13,276 nucleotides of DNA, taken from contig CALBTS010000709.1 of assembly GCA_937968035.1 (NCBI GenBank), forward strand, positions 1-13,276, written 5' to 3'. This document shows positions 6,874 to 12,399 of the stretch, one piece after another (position 1 is the first letter of the stretch; every line of letters starts with the position of its first letter). The notes under the pieces are model-generated. The model was given only the letters and a program-made list of their open reading frames with translations. It made no database searches and was not told the DNA's origin. A program made the position numbers and the translations under genes. This DNA is from an uncultured Methanomethylovorans sp. GTDB taxonomy: Archaea > Halobacteriota > Methanosarcinia > Methanosarcinales > Methanosarcinaceae.

Positions 6874-6918
6874 CTACTAATCATTATCTGACTCAAGAAA
6901 GGCCAAAGGAGAAGTACA

Positions 6919-7311
6919 ATGGAATATAACGAAGTATTGGAGTATGTAACCGAAGTCCTGAAAGAAAGGGGTAAAGGCATCACTGTAGATATGGCAGAGG
7001 AAATAATCTACACCTTTGAAGAAGTGATAGGTGAACAGATAAGGGAATGGACAGAAGATCAGTTCAACAGCGCCAAGGGGTTATTGGACCTGTTGATGAC
7101 AGGACATTTGACTTATGGGCGACCTACCTTTGGGAATTGGAAATATGGAAACTTTAAGCTAGACATAGTACTAACACCGGAGAATTTTAAACGGTTAGCC
7201 CCAGTCTTATTAGGGCATGACTTCAGCGCCAGTGAATACCTGGAAAGGTTTATGCCACAAACTAAAAGCGAGTTCCTCAGCCTTCTAATGCGAATGACTG
7301 AAGACGAATAA
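6919..7311 (+). CDS. hypothetical protein of the small-gene operon
   Basis: This 130-residue acidic protein has AAAGGAG nine bases before its ATG. The N-terminal half is helical (EVLEYVTEVLKERGKG, MAEEIIYTFEEVIGEQI, DQFNSAKGLLDLLM). The C-terminal half has aromatic and basic stretches (GNWKYGNFKLDIVLTPENFKRLAPVLL) and ends in a helix (SEFLSLLMRMTEDE). No catalytic motif is visible. It is followed after 11 bases by the second hammerhead-like element. The family is not recognised. Confidence 0.8.
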   Translation: MEYNEVLEYVTEVLKERGKGITVDMAEEIIYTFEEVIGEQIREWTEDQFNSAKGLLDLLMTGHLTYGRPTFGNWKYGNFKLDIVLTPENFKRLAPVLLGHDFSASEYLERFMPQTKSEFLSLLMRMTEDE

Positions 7312-7322
7312 CCAAACAGCCA

Positions 7323-7384
7323 GGTCGAAACACCCCACAGGGGGCAAGGGTGTCCATAGGTACAATGCCTATGCCGATGAGACC
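7323..7384 (+). ncRNA. type II hammerhead-like self-cleaving ribozyme, copy 2
   Basis: Stem II GGTC (7323-7326) pairs with GACC (7381-7384). GAAA is 7327-7330. Stem III is ACACCC (7330-7335) with GGGTGT (7348-7353), six perfect pairs. C7354 completes the GUC cleavage triplet. Stem I is CATAGG (7355-7360) with CCTATG (7368-7373). The core is CCGATGA (7374-7380), again C for U4. Relative to copy 1, three of six stem I pairs differ by compensatory changes on both sides, direct evidence that the structure is selected. The stem III loops share AGGGGGCAA (7339-7347; 6535-6543 in copy 1), which may make a tertiary contact. Predicted cleavage is between 7354 and 7355. Confidence 0.75.
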
Positions 7385-7409
7385 GGAATGTTCTCGTGCC
7401 TTAAGGAGG
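7374..7409 (+). promoter_or_regulatory. conserved 36-nt ribozyme 3' flank with Shine-Dalgarno, copy 2
   Basis: Identical to 6569-6604, while the regions on both sides differ. It ends in AAGGAGG six bases before the ATG at 7416. Its exact conservation, including the bases between stem II and the binding site that a hammerhead does not need, suggests a second function such as an alternative fold, a protein site or an antisense target. Confidence 0.5.
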
Positions 7410-7415
7410 TGTAAG

Positions 7416-7733
7416 ATGTGCAGGGAAATCACAGAAGGTATTGCCAACGCTATTAAAGTAGTCGTCATGGAAGACTTCAAGAAGACGCTCAATGGCAGTA
7501 CTAAGCTTACCGGCCGGTTTGAAATTCAAGATGTAGATGTAGAAGATTCAGAGATTGTATGGATTGGAAAAGGATCAGACGGGTATGCCTATAAGGTATG
7601 CCTGTTTGCCACAGCTAACCCTATGATCTCACTCTTTGATGATGAATTGCGCTTCCAGGGATATTATACCTCCCGTACGGGTTTTCTGCAAGTGGGTACC
7701 CCTGAGTTTGATGCTGCTGAAGGAGAAGAATAA
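7416..7733 (+). CDS. hypothetical protein behind ribozyme leader 2
   Basis: The start is ATG 7416, set by AAGGAGG six bases upstream; the frame reading back to 7350 runs through the ribozyme and is not credible. The 105-residue product has an N-terminal helix (ITEGIANAIKVVVMEDFKKTL). A beta-rich segment follows (GRFEIQDVDVEDSEIVWIGKG, GYAYKVCLFATANPMISLF), with an acidic tail. Its stop overlaps the next start (TAATG), so the two are translationally coupled. The function is unknown. Sequence similarity to the other ribozyme-led protein (6610) is not apparent, so it is the leader, not the gene, that is duplicated. Confidence 0.8.
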   Translation: MCREITEGIANAIKVVVMEDFKKTLNGSTKLTGRFEIQDVDVEDSEIVWIGKGSDGYAYKVCLFATANPMISLFDDELRFQGYYTSRTGFLQVGTPEFDAAEGEE

Positions 7734-8233
7734 TGAGTAGTATTGCAGTAAGTAACCATGATGATATTTATATCTGCCCTTCTTGTGGTTGTGGTAATAT
7801 CTCTCATAGCGAACCAATAGAAGGAGGTGGGCTGTTCACTTGTGGGAATTGTGGAAAGGTATGGGCCGGGCTGATACATCCTGTGTGCATAGTCATTCCA
7901 GAATCTCCAACATACAATGAGCATACCAAACGAGTGGCAGAAATAGGCGGTCTCCCTCGACTTCGTAAAATGATGTGGGAAGACTTATCTCGTGCCTTAC
8001 GTGGGAAACGCCCTAAACATGGTACATTCTCTATATTTGATGGGGATGGTGATCTGGATTACTCTGCACAATGGGTATATGAGTTAGGGGACGATACCCA
8101 AGTAGTCCTCTTGATACCCGGTAGTTGGTACCGTCAAGAAACGTATATCATGCATGCTGGCGATGAAATAGCAAGGGCTAATATACGGGTGTATGATATG
8201 CCTGATATGTTCTTTGGGAGGAACAATCTATGA
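7733..8233 (+). CDS. zinc-ribbon-containing hypothetical protein
   Basis: This 166-residue protein has an N-terminal Cys4 zinc ribbon (CPSC at residues 15-18, CGNC at 37-40, followed by GKVW), which is the textbook spacing of transcription-factor-type ribbons. After it comes a helical, basic stretch (LRKMMWEDLSRALRGKRPKHG) and a beta-rich C-terminal part with several aromatic residues. It overlaps the upstream stop (TAATG) and the downstream start (ATGA), so it is in the middle of a coupled operon. A nucleic-acid or RNA-polymerase contact is plausible from the ribbon, but the function is unknown. Confidence 0.83.
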   Translation: MSSIAVSNHDDIYICPSCGCGNISHSEPIEGGGLFTCGNCGKVWAGLIHPVCIVIPESPTYNEHTKRVAEIGGLPRLRKMMWEDLSRALRGKRPKHGTFSIFDGDGDLDYSAQWVYELGDDTQVVLLIPGSWYRQETYIMHAGDEIARANIRVYDMPDMFFGRNNL

Positions 8234-8556
8234 TTGCATCCTTATACTCCTGTAGAGAAAACCCTGGGTCTACGCAGTATACTCTGGACTATGAAGGCTA
8301 CCATGTAGATTTATGTGTAGTACATCATGCCTTAGGAGAAATAGGTAAGATTACTATATCCCTGTCTAATTTTGACTTCGGCAGTAGATTTGTTACCATA
8401 GGCGTAAATGATGATGAGCCATTACTATCTACAGAAGTAGATGAGCTACCCTTACTCGATGCCTTAAAAACTGTGCAGAGCATTACTGCATATATGAGGA
8501 TGTGGGTAGATGGGTTTAGAATCAAACATGAAAAGGAGTTAAGATGGCAGTCGTAA
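8230..8556 (+). CDS. hypothetical protein
   Basis: This 108-residue protein starts in the stop codon of the preceding gene (ATGA) with GGGAGG as its binding site. It has a beta-rich N-terminal part (YTLDYEGYHVDLCVVHHALGEIGKITISLSNFDF), a short acidic loop, and a C-terminal amphipathic helix (LLDALKTVQSITAYMRMWVDGFRIKHEKEL). There are no catalytic or metal-binding motifs. Its 3' end overlaps the next gene by 13 bases. The fold suggests a small alpha/beta domain. The family is not recognised. Confidence 0.78.
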   Translation: MIASLYSCRENPGSTQYTLDYEGYHVDLCVVHHALGEIGKITISLSNFDFGSRFVTIGVNDDEPLLSTEVDELPLLDALKTVQSITAYMRMWVDGFRIKHEKELRWQS

Positions 8557-9071
8557 GCAGAAATATCTCCAGTAAGAAAATCGTCGCCGTAGAATATGAA
8601 GATCACTGGACCGCATACTTAGGCGATGAAAATGCGTCTGTGATAGAAATCCTAGACAGCAAGATTCCTGCTCCACTTTTAGCTGCTATTGCAATGTTTC
8701 CAGATGTTGCTAAACGCAGTCTATGGATGGGTGCACGCAAAGTAGAGGTAGGCTTTATACCTATGCTTGTTACTATAGGTACAGAGACTCGTCCTGTTCC
8801 TTGTGTTGCGAATCCAAGAGATACATGGAATGGGTGGATCAAACCTTTCTTTGCAGTTAATGATTTACCTATACTGTATAAAATGCTAAAGAATGAAAAC
8901 ATAGCCTTAAAGCATACCACATTATCGTCTAATAACCTTACCCTAGTATTTACAGATGGAGAAACGGAGGTGTATGATGTAACAATGTTACCTGATGGGA
9001 AAAAATATGTGCCAGTGGGCGCAGGATATTGGACTTGGTCACAGTATAAAGGAGAAGCTGATGAGTCGTGA
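8544..9071 (+). CDS. hypothetical protein with an N-terminal domain shared with the next gene
   Basis: This 175-residue protein has AAAAGGAG six bases before its ATG. The first 65 residues (KKIVAVEYEDHWTAYLGDE ... FPDVAKRSLWMGAR) align with the whole of the next gene's product (KVVAVVFDNGYWCAYKGL ... FPALADSKFTWSGY), indicating a tandem duplication of a small domain. The remainder is beta-rich (VEVGFIPMLVTIGTETRPVP; NLTLVFTDGETEVYDVTMLPDG) and looks like a separate small domain. No enzymatic motif is visible. It overlaps the next gene by 11 bases. Function unknown. Confidence 0.8.
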   Translation: MAVVSRNISSKKIVAVEYEDHWTAYLGDENASVIEILDSKIPAPLLAAIAMFPDVAKRSLWMGARKVEVGFIPMLVTIGTETRPVPCVANPRDTWNGWIKPFFAVNDLPILYKMLKNENIALKHTTLSSNNLTLVFTDGETEVYDVTMLPDGKKYVPVGAGYWTWSQYKGEADES

Positions 9072-9315
9072 TTATAATTCCTCAAGTACTTTAAATCCCT
9101 ATACTATTAGGCCTACTGAAATTGAATCACAGGATAGACTAGGGTATAAAGTAGTTGCTGTAGTATTTGACAATGGATATTGGTGTGCCTATAAAGGTCT
9201 GACAGACTGGACAGACTTATACACCCAAAAGCATGGAGATGCTGTATCTTATGAAGTAGCAAGACTGTTATTTCCTGCATTGGCCGATTCTAAATTTACT
9301 TGGAGCGGGTATTAG
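9061..9315 (+). CDS. hypothetical protein, single-domain paralogue of the upstream gene
   Basis: I chose ATG 9061 because AAAGGAGAAGCTG precedes it; the frame extending back to 8995 lies within the upstream gene. The product is 84 residues. Residues 29-84 share VxAVxF/Y-x-W-x-AY-x-G and the C-terminal FPxLAxxxxxWxG pattern with residues 11-65 of the upstream protein. The N-terminus is polar and probably disordered. The function is unknown. Tandem paralogues of small domains are common in the hypervariable early regions of phages, where many genes act against host functions, but nothing here shows that directly. Confidence 0.78.
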   Translation: MSRDYNSSSTLNPYTIRPTEIESQDRLGYKVVAVVFDNGYWCAYKGLTDWTDLYTQKHGDAVSYEVARLLFPALADSKFTWSGY

Positions 9316-9346
9316 TATGTATTACACTCCCAGACTCGGAGGTGAT

Positions 9347-9577
9347 ATGAAATCCTGGAAAGAATATTACGTAGATCAACTATCACATTTAAATACTACA
9401 GATTTCCATTTGATAATGCTACTAGTGAGCAACCAAGGATTGCAAGCACTAGTACAAGCTAAGTTATCTAGTGGTCATGTAGCAGAAACAATTACTGCAA
9501 ACCCAAACAGCTCTGCCATTGAAATTTTACAAAAGTTAGAGCCTTGGTTAGAAACAGCTGTAGGAGATAAACTATGA
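9347..9577 (+). CDS. small helical hypothetical protein
   Basis: An ATG at 9317 is in frame, but the excellent Shine-Dalgarno GGAGGTGAT lies immediately before ATG 9347, so I take the shorter 76-residue form. It is helical, with two leucine-rich helices (DFHLIMLLVSNQGLQALVQAKL; AIEILQKLEPWLETAVGDKL), and has no Cys or catalytic motif. The end overlaps the next start (ATGA). Unknown family. Confidence 0.72.
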   Translation: MKSWKEYYVDQLSHLNTTDFHLIMLLVSNQGLQALVQAKLSSGHVAETITANPNSSAIEILQKLEPWLETAVGDKL

Positions 9578-9828
9578 GTCCTTGGATACCTGTTACTGTG
9601 TTTACTTGCCCACAATGCCATGTAGAGTTTATGTTGTATACAGATGCTGCAGATGCTGAGCACTTTGGTATTCGCAGAACTAACTATGATATGGCACCAG
9701 CAGAACCAATTGAGTGTGATAACTTCTGCCCATACTGTTCTGCGGACTTTGTAGACCTCTTGCCTGATATTATGTACAGTGCAGCAGAAGACGATCAATA
9801 TCCTATTGGTGACAACTCCGAGGAGTAA
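9574..9828 (+). CDS. small zinc-ribbon protein
   Basis: This 84-residue protein starts in the previous stop codon (ATGA) and has AGGAG nine bases upstream. Two Cys pairs, CPQC (residues 12-15) and CPYC (52-55), form a zinc ribbon with a long acidic insertion between them. The C-terminal tail is strongly acidic (AAEDDQYPIGDNSEE). It is the last gene of the small-gene operon; no clear intrinsic terminator follows before the repeat array at 9881. Such proteins often bind nucleic acids or polymerases, but the acidic character argues for a protein partner. Function unknown. Confidence 0.8.
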   Translation: MSPWIPVTVFTCPQCHVEFMLYTDAADAEHFGIRRTNYDMAPAEPIECDNFCPYCSADFVDLLPDIMYSAAEDDQYPIGDNSEE

Positions 9829-9880
9829 CCATCACCATAAGATTTGAGCAGAATATAGCCACGCCTACAGGTCTACGGTT

Positions 9881-9980
9881 GGATCACTTGGATCACGTTC
9901 GAATGCAAAAAGCATAAACTTTTTGAAACAACTTTCTTAATAGCTTTTTGGTTTTTTAGTAATAAGTGATCCAAGTGATC
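9881..9980. repeat. GATCAC half-site array, copy 2, with perfect 15-bp inverted repeat
   Basis: GGATCACTTGGATCACGTTC (9881-9900) is identical to 4646-4665. Its 15-mer GATCACTTGGATCAC (9882-9896) recurs as an exact inverted copy, GTGATCCAAGTGATC, at 9966-9980. Sixty-nine A/T-rich bases with oligo-A/T runs separate the arms. Each arm is itself a 9-base tandem of GATCAC half-sites. The array sits 167 bases before the second HTH-like gene, as copy 1 sits before the first. An operator for an HTH-like protein, looping between arms, or a replication-origin/recombination site are the main possibilities. Confidence 0.8.
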
Positions 9981-10035
9981 TACCTCTAAAGGTTCAGGGT
10001 AACCATAGTACCGTAGAAGAAAGGAGTTAAAGCAT

Positions 10036-10044
10036 ATGAAATAA
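10036..10044 (+). other. two-codon mini-ORF (ATG AAA TAA) with strong binding site
   Basis: AAGGAG at 10021-10026 is followed nine bases later by ATG AAA TAA. It lies upstream of promoter element C, so it would be transcribed only from upstream. It may be the remnant of a lost gene's start or a chance arrangement. The rest of the 9829-10147 intergenic stretch holds only the repeat array and promoter element C. Confidence 0.25.
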
Positions 10045-10052
10045 AATACATG

Positions 10053-10091
10053 ACATTTGTCACATGTACAATTAACCAGGTTTTTGATAAT
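10053..10091 (+). promoter_or_regulatory. promoter-like element C (ACATTTGTCA-33-GATAAT)
   Basis: ACATTTGTCA (10053-10062) matches the core of element B exactly. GATAAT (10086-10091), five of six with the -10 consensus, starts 33 bases after the A of ACATTT. It lies directly upstream of the second HTH-like gene. Flanking sequence is less similar than between elements A and B. Confidence 0.5.
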
Positions 10092-10147
10092 ATATATGTA
10101 GTTAATCAACTTCACTTTGTGAAGAATTTCAGAATAGGAGAGATAAT

Positions 10148-10624
10148 ATGAGCAAGCAGTATAATTTTGAAGCTGTCACCCCGGATATGAAAGGTGGCAT
10201 TAACTATTGGGCCAAAGTTCTTGAGATGGGTGCAGCCAATATTCGCACTGCTATCCGTAACAAAAAGCTCAATGGTGTTTTGGTTCCTCTTCGGGAAGGT
10301 AATGATGACATTAAGACCTACAGCATTACCGGTGATGACATCCTTAAGTGGCGCGCCGAGATGCATACCACTACCGGCACAGAACGCAAAATCCGTGATG
10401 CGTACAAGTACAAAACTTCTGTGGCCATTAAGGTGGAAGATGCAGAACGCGCTAATGCTGCGCTTAAAGCAGCGGGTATTGAATTCACACTCGTGAAGCC
10501 GGCGCCGGTAGCTCGTAAAGCTGGTGGATCGAAAGCAAAAGCGGGTAATGCTGAGCCTGCAATTGAAGATATTGCGCCTCTCCCTGAGCCGCCAGCTAAA
10601 ACTGGTCTCTTTGGTCGTAAGTAG
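10148..10624 (+). CDS. HTH-like DNA-binding protein with basic, Pro-rich tail (paralogue of 5119-5472 product)
   Basis: This 158-residue protein has AGGAG nine bases before the ATG. Residues 18-45 (INYWAKVLEMGAANIRTAIRNKKL) look like a helix-turn-helix, followed by a Gly/Asn loop and SITGDDILKWRAEM (59-72). That last block matches FTGAEVLRWRRDVEA in the protein from 5119. An alpha/beta segment follows (SVAIKVEDAERANAALKAAGIEFTLV). The extra C-terminus (from about 117) is Lys/Ala/Pro-rich and ends in LFGRK. Codon choice (CGT, GGT, AAA, CTC/CTT) and the isolated transcription unit suggest high expression. It could be a regulator or an abundant DNA-coating protein. The sequence supports paralogy at motif level; the exact family is not identified. 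Confidence 0.8.
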   Translation: MSKQYNFEAVTPDMKGGINYWAKVLEMGAANIRTAIRNKKLNGVLVPLREGNDDIKTYSITGDDILKWRAEMHTTTGTERKIRDAYKYKTSVAIKVEDAERANAALKAAGIEFTLVKPAPVARKAGGSKAKAGNAEPAIEDIAPLPEPPAKTGLFGRK

Positions 10625-10637
10625 CTTACTTCTCCCT

Positions 10638-10669
10638 AATATAGACCGGTCTTCGGGCCGGTCTATATT
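10638..10669 (+). terminator. strong UUCG-capped hairpin after second HTH-like gene
   Basis: AATATAGACCGG (10638-10649) and CCGGTCTATATT (10658-10669) form a 12-bp perfect stem, extended by a T-G wobble and C-G pair onto a TTCG tetraloop (10652-10655). It lies 14 bases after the stop codon. No T-tract follows (ATCAG), so it may be a weak terminator or an mRNA 3'-end stabiliser that allows some readthrough into the ligase operon. Confidence 0.7.
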
Positions 10670-10709
10670 ATCAGTATAAACTTGCTCAGTTAGAGCATTA
10701 GGAGAGCAT

Positions 10710-11585
10710 ATGTCACAAAAACCTGCAGGTTCTGGCATACTAAAGTCAGTACGTGGGATAGCCAGACCTTACGCTTTAGATGTATCTATGCTGCGGTTAT
10801 CTAAATTTGAAATACTCCAGCCTAAATTAGATGGGTGGTATGCAGAAGGCACAGTATCAGAAGGTATGATGGTATTACGATCTTCTACAGGCGCTAACCT
10901 CGTAGATTTTGAAGTGCATAGTTATGATTACTTAGGAGGTAACCGGCCTATAACATTTAGAGGAGAGTACTTGTATGGCACTAATCGGGCTAAACAAGAT
11001 GAACATACGTACTTAACATATTGGCTCTATGACGTTATTCTGCAAGGGCCATATGTTGAGCGATATCGTTTTCTGCAAAGGTGGCACACTGACTATATGG
11101 AATTTTGTAATGTATTACAGCGACAGCCAGAAATATGGTTAACTCCTACATATGACGGTGAAGGACTGTCATATCTGTATGAGGAAGTTAAGTCTGGTCG
11201 ATTAGAGGGTATTATAGGCAGAGACTTAGACCAGGGTGTAATGGATATGGTCCATCGGTATAAACCAAAATTCTGCGTAGACTATATCTTAATAGGCGTA
11301 GAAGAAGGACAGGGTAGGCTAACTGAACATGCTGGTGCGCTTCTCGGTGGACAAATTAAAAATGGCAGAGTCGAGATGATCTGTAAAGTTGCAGGCATGA
11401 ATGATAATCTGCGCAGGGATATATGGGTATACCCTGATAAGTATATTGGAAAAGTGTTTGAAGCAGAAGGCTCACAAGTATTTGAATCTGGAGCATTGCG
11501 CCATCCCAGGTTTAGGCGGTGGCGTTTAGACGTAGACCCTAATACTGTATTTTGGAGTGGATCCAATGGACGCTTTGCAGACTGA
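10710..11585 (+). CDS. ATP-dependent DNA ligase
   Basis: This 291-residue protein has GGAGAG before its ATG. Nucleotidyltransferase-superfamily motifs appear in order: motif I PKLDGWY with the adenylated lysine K39; motif III FRGEYLYG (83-90, E86); IIIa YWLYDVIL (104-111); motif IV LEGIIGRD (165-172); motif V YKPKF (184-188, K185 and K187). An OB-fold-like C-terminus follows (ALLGGQIKNGRVEMICKVAGMND). The size fits minimal phage ligases. It seals nicks using ATP during replication and repair. One oddity is that the arginine normally two residues after the motif I glycine (KxDGxR) is Tyr here. It overlaps the next gene by 20 bases, so both are co-translated. No separate promoter is seen; transcription probably comes from upstream through the hairpin. 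Confidence 0.9.
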   Translation: MSQKPAGSGILKSVRGIARPYALDVSMLRLSKFEILQPKLDGWYAEGTVSEGMMVLRSSTGANLVDFEVHSYDYLGGNRPITFRGEYLYGTNRAKQDEHTYLTYWLYDVILQGPYVERYRFLQRWHTDYMEFCNVLQRQPEIWLTPTYDGEGLSYLYEEVKSGRLEGIIGRDLDQGVMDMVHRYKPKFCVDYILIGVEEGQGRLTEHAGALLGGQIKNGRVEMICKVAGMNDNLRRDIWVYPDKYIGKVFEAEGSQVFESGALRHPRFRRWRLDVDPNTVFWSGSNGRFAD

Positions 11586-12399
11586 TTATGCACTACTAGA
11601 CAAGTTTATAGTTGCTAGAGAAGCTCGAGTAACTAATAAAGAAATTCCTTGGGAGTTCAGCCGGTATCATGTTGGTAGTATTCGCAGGGAAGATGATACA
11701 ACCACTAAGCTTATCTATTCATTATATACAGATAATCTTGATAATCCGGATATTTGGTTATACCCTATTATATACCGGACCATTAATAAATGGGCAACTA
11801 TACAGCTTCTTCGTCCTACAGATGATCTGTCTAGTGGTAGGTTGCAGAATTTTGCTGATTATATTGATACAATGGGTCAAGCTGGTCAGCCGGCATTAAG
11901 CAGAACTTCATACATAACCTTTCACTATAAAGATAGTGGTAGTCGTCTATTCGAGGGTATATATTTACCATTGATGGCAGGTAAAGATTTCTACCGTAAT
12001 ATAATGCAAAAGGGATCTCCTTCAGATGTAATAAGGTTTAGTACAGCATTTACAGGCATTGGAGAACTGATTGCAGTAGAAATTGCTAAAGATATACAGT
12101 ATCTCAGGTTAACAAGTGGTGAGTTTACTACAGGCTGGGATGACTTTACCACAGCTTGGTCTAGTTATTATTCTTATGCTGCTTTAAATATGTTAGCTGG
12201 TCGGCATGGTGAGGCATACATTCCTAAAGCTGCGTATCGTGCAGAACTAGATAAGGCACGATTTATACTTGGTTGTAATTATACTGATTATGAGATGGCC
12301 CGTGCTTTATATTTCTTTGGACAGATGTATTGGGGAGACCTTGTTTCCCATCCTGAGTACATTCCAAGCAGAGCCATTAAGGAGGGTACACTATGCTAA
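11566..12399 (+). CDS. aGPT-Pplase/HMUdK-helical-domain-like protein (thymine hypermodification)
   Basis: Start ATG 11566 has GGAG at 11554-11557; an in-frame GTG at 11557 is possible but less likely. The product is 277 residues and largely helical. Two segments match what is known of the alpha-glutamyl/putrescinyl-thymine pyrophosphorylase and related helical families. One is TDNLDNPDIWLYPIIYRTINKWATIQLL (55-82), resembling the 'DP-x-...YR..N' region. The other is the helix-hairpin-helix-like AFTGIGELIAVEIAKDIQYL (161-180), resembling 'GIGPFxAYEIVxDLR'. In such families the enzyme attaches an amino acid or polyamine to pyrophosphorylated 5-hydroxymethyl-uracil in phage DNA. The next gene is a P-loop kinase, the usual partner. 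The match is from pattern memory and not from a search. It could also be another HhH-type DNA enzyme. Confidence 0.6.
   Translation: MDALQTDYALLDKFIVAREARVTNKEIPWEFSRYHVGSIRREDDTTTKLIYSLYTDNLDNPDIWLYPIIYRTINKWATIQLLRPTDDLSSGRLQNFADYIDTMGQAGQPALSRTSYITFHYKDSGSRLFEGIYLPLMAGKDFYRNIMQKGSPSDVIRFSTAFTGIGELIAVEIAKDIQYLRLTSGEFTTGWDDFTTAWSSYYSYAALNMLAGRHGEAYIPKAAYRAELDKARFILGCNYTDYEMARALYFFGQMYWGDLVSHPEYIPSRAIKEGTLC

Noticed and set aside
9058..9071. CTGATGAGTC at the 8544/9061 gene junction, a perfect hammerhead CUGAUGA core string
   Set aside because: It is the start/stop overlap of two genes. No suitably placed GAAA with a matching stem II arm and no UH-bearing stem III/I arrangement could be found around it.
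10112..10738. minus-strand open frame of 208 codons covering the second HTH-like gene
   Set aside because: It runs through the UUCG hairpin and promoter region, has Phe/Cys/Arg-rich shadow composition and no ribosome binding site, whereas the + gene has good signals and a paralogue.
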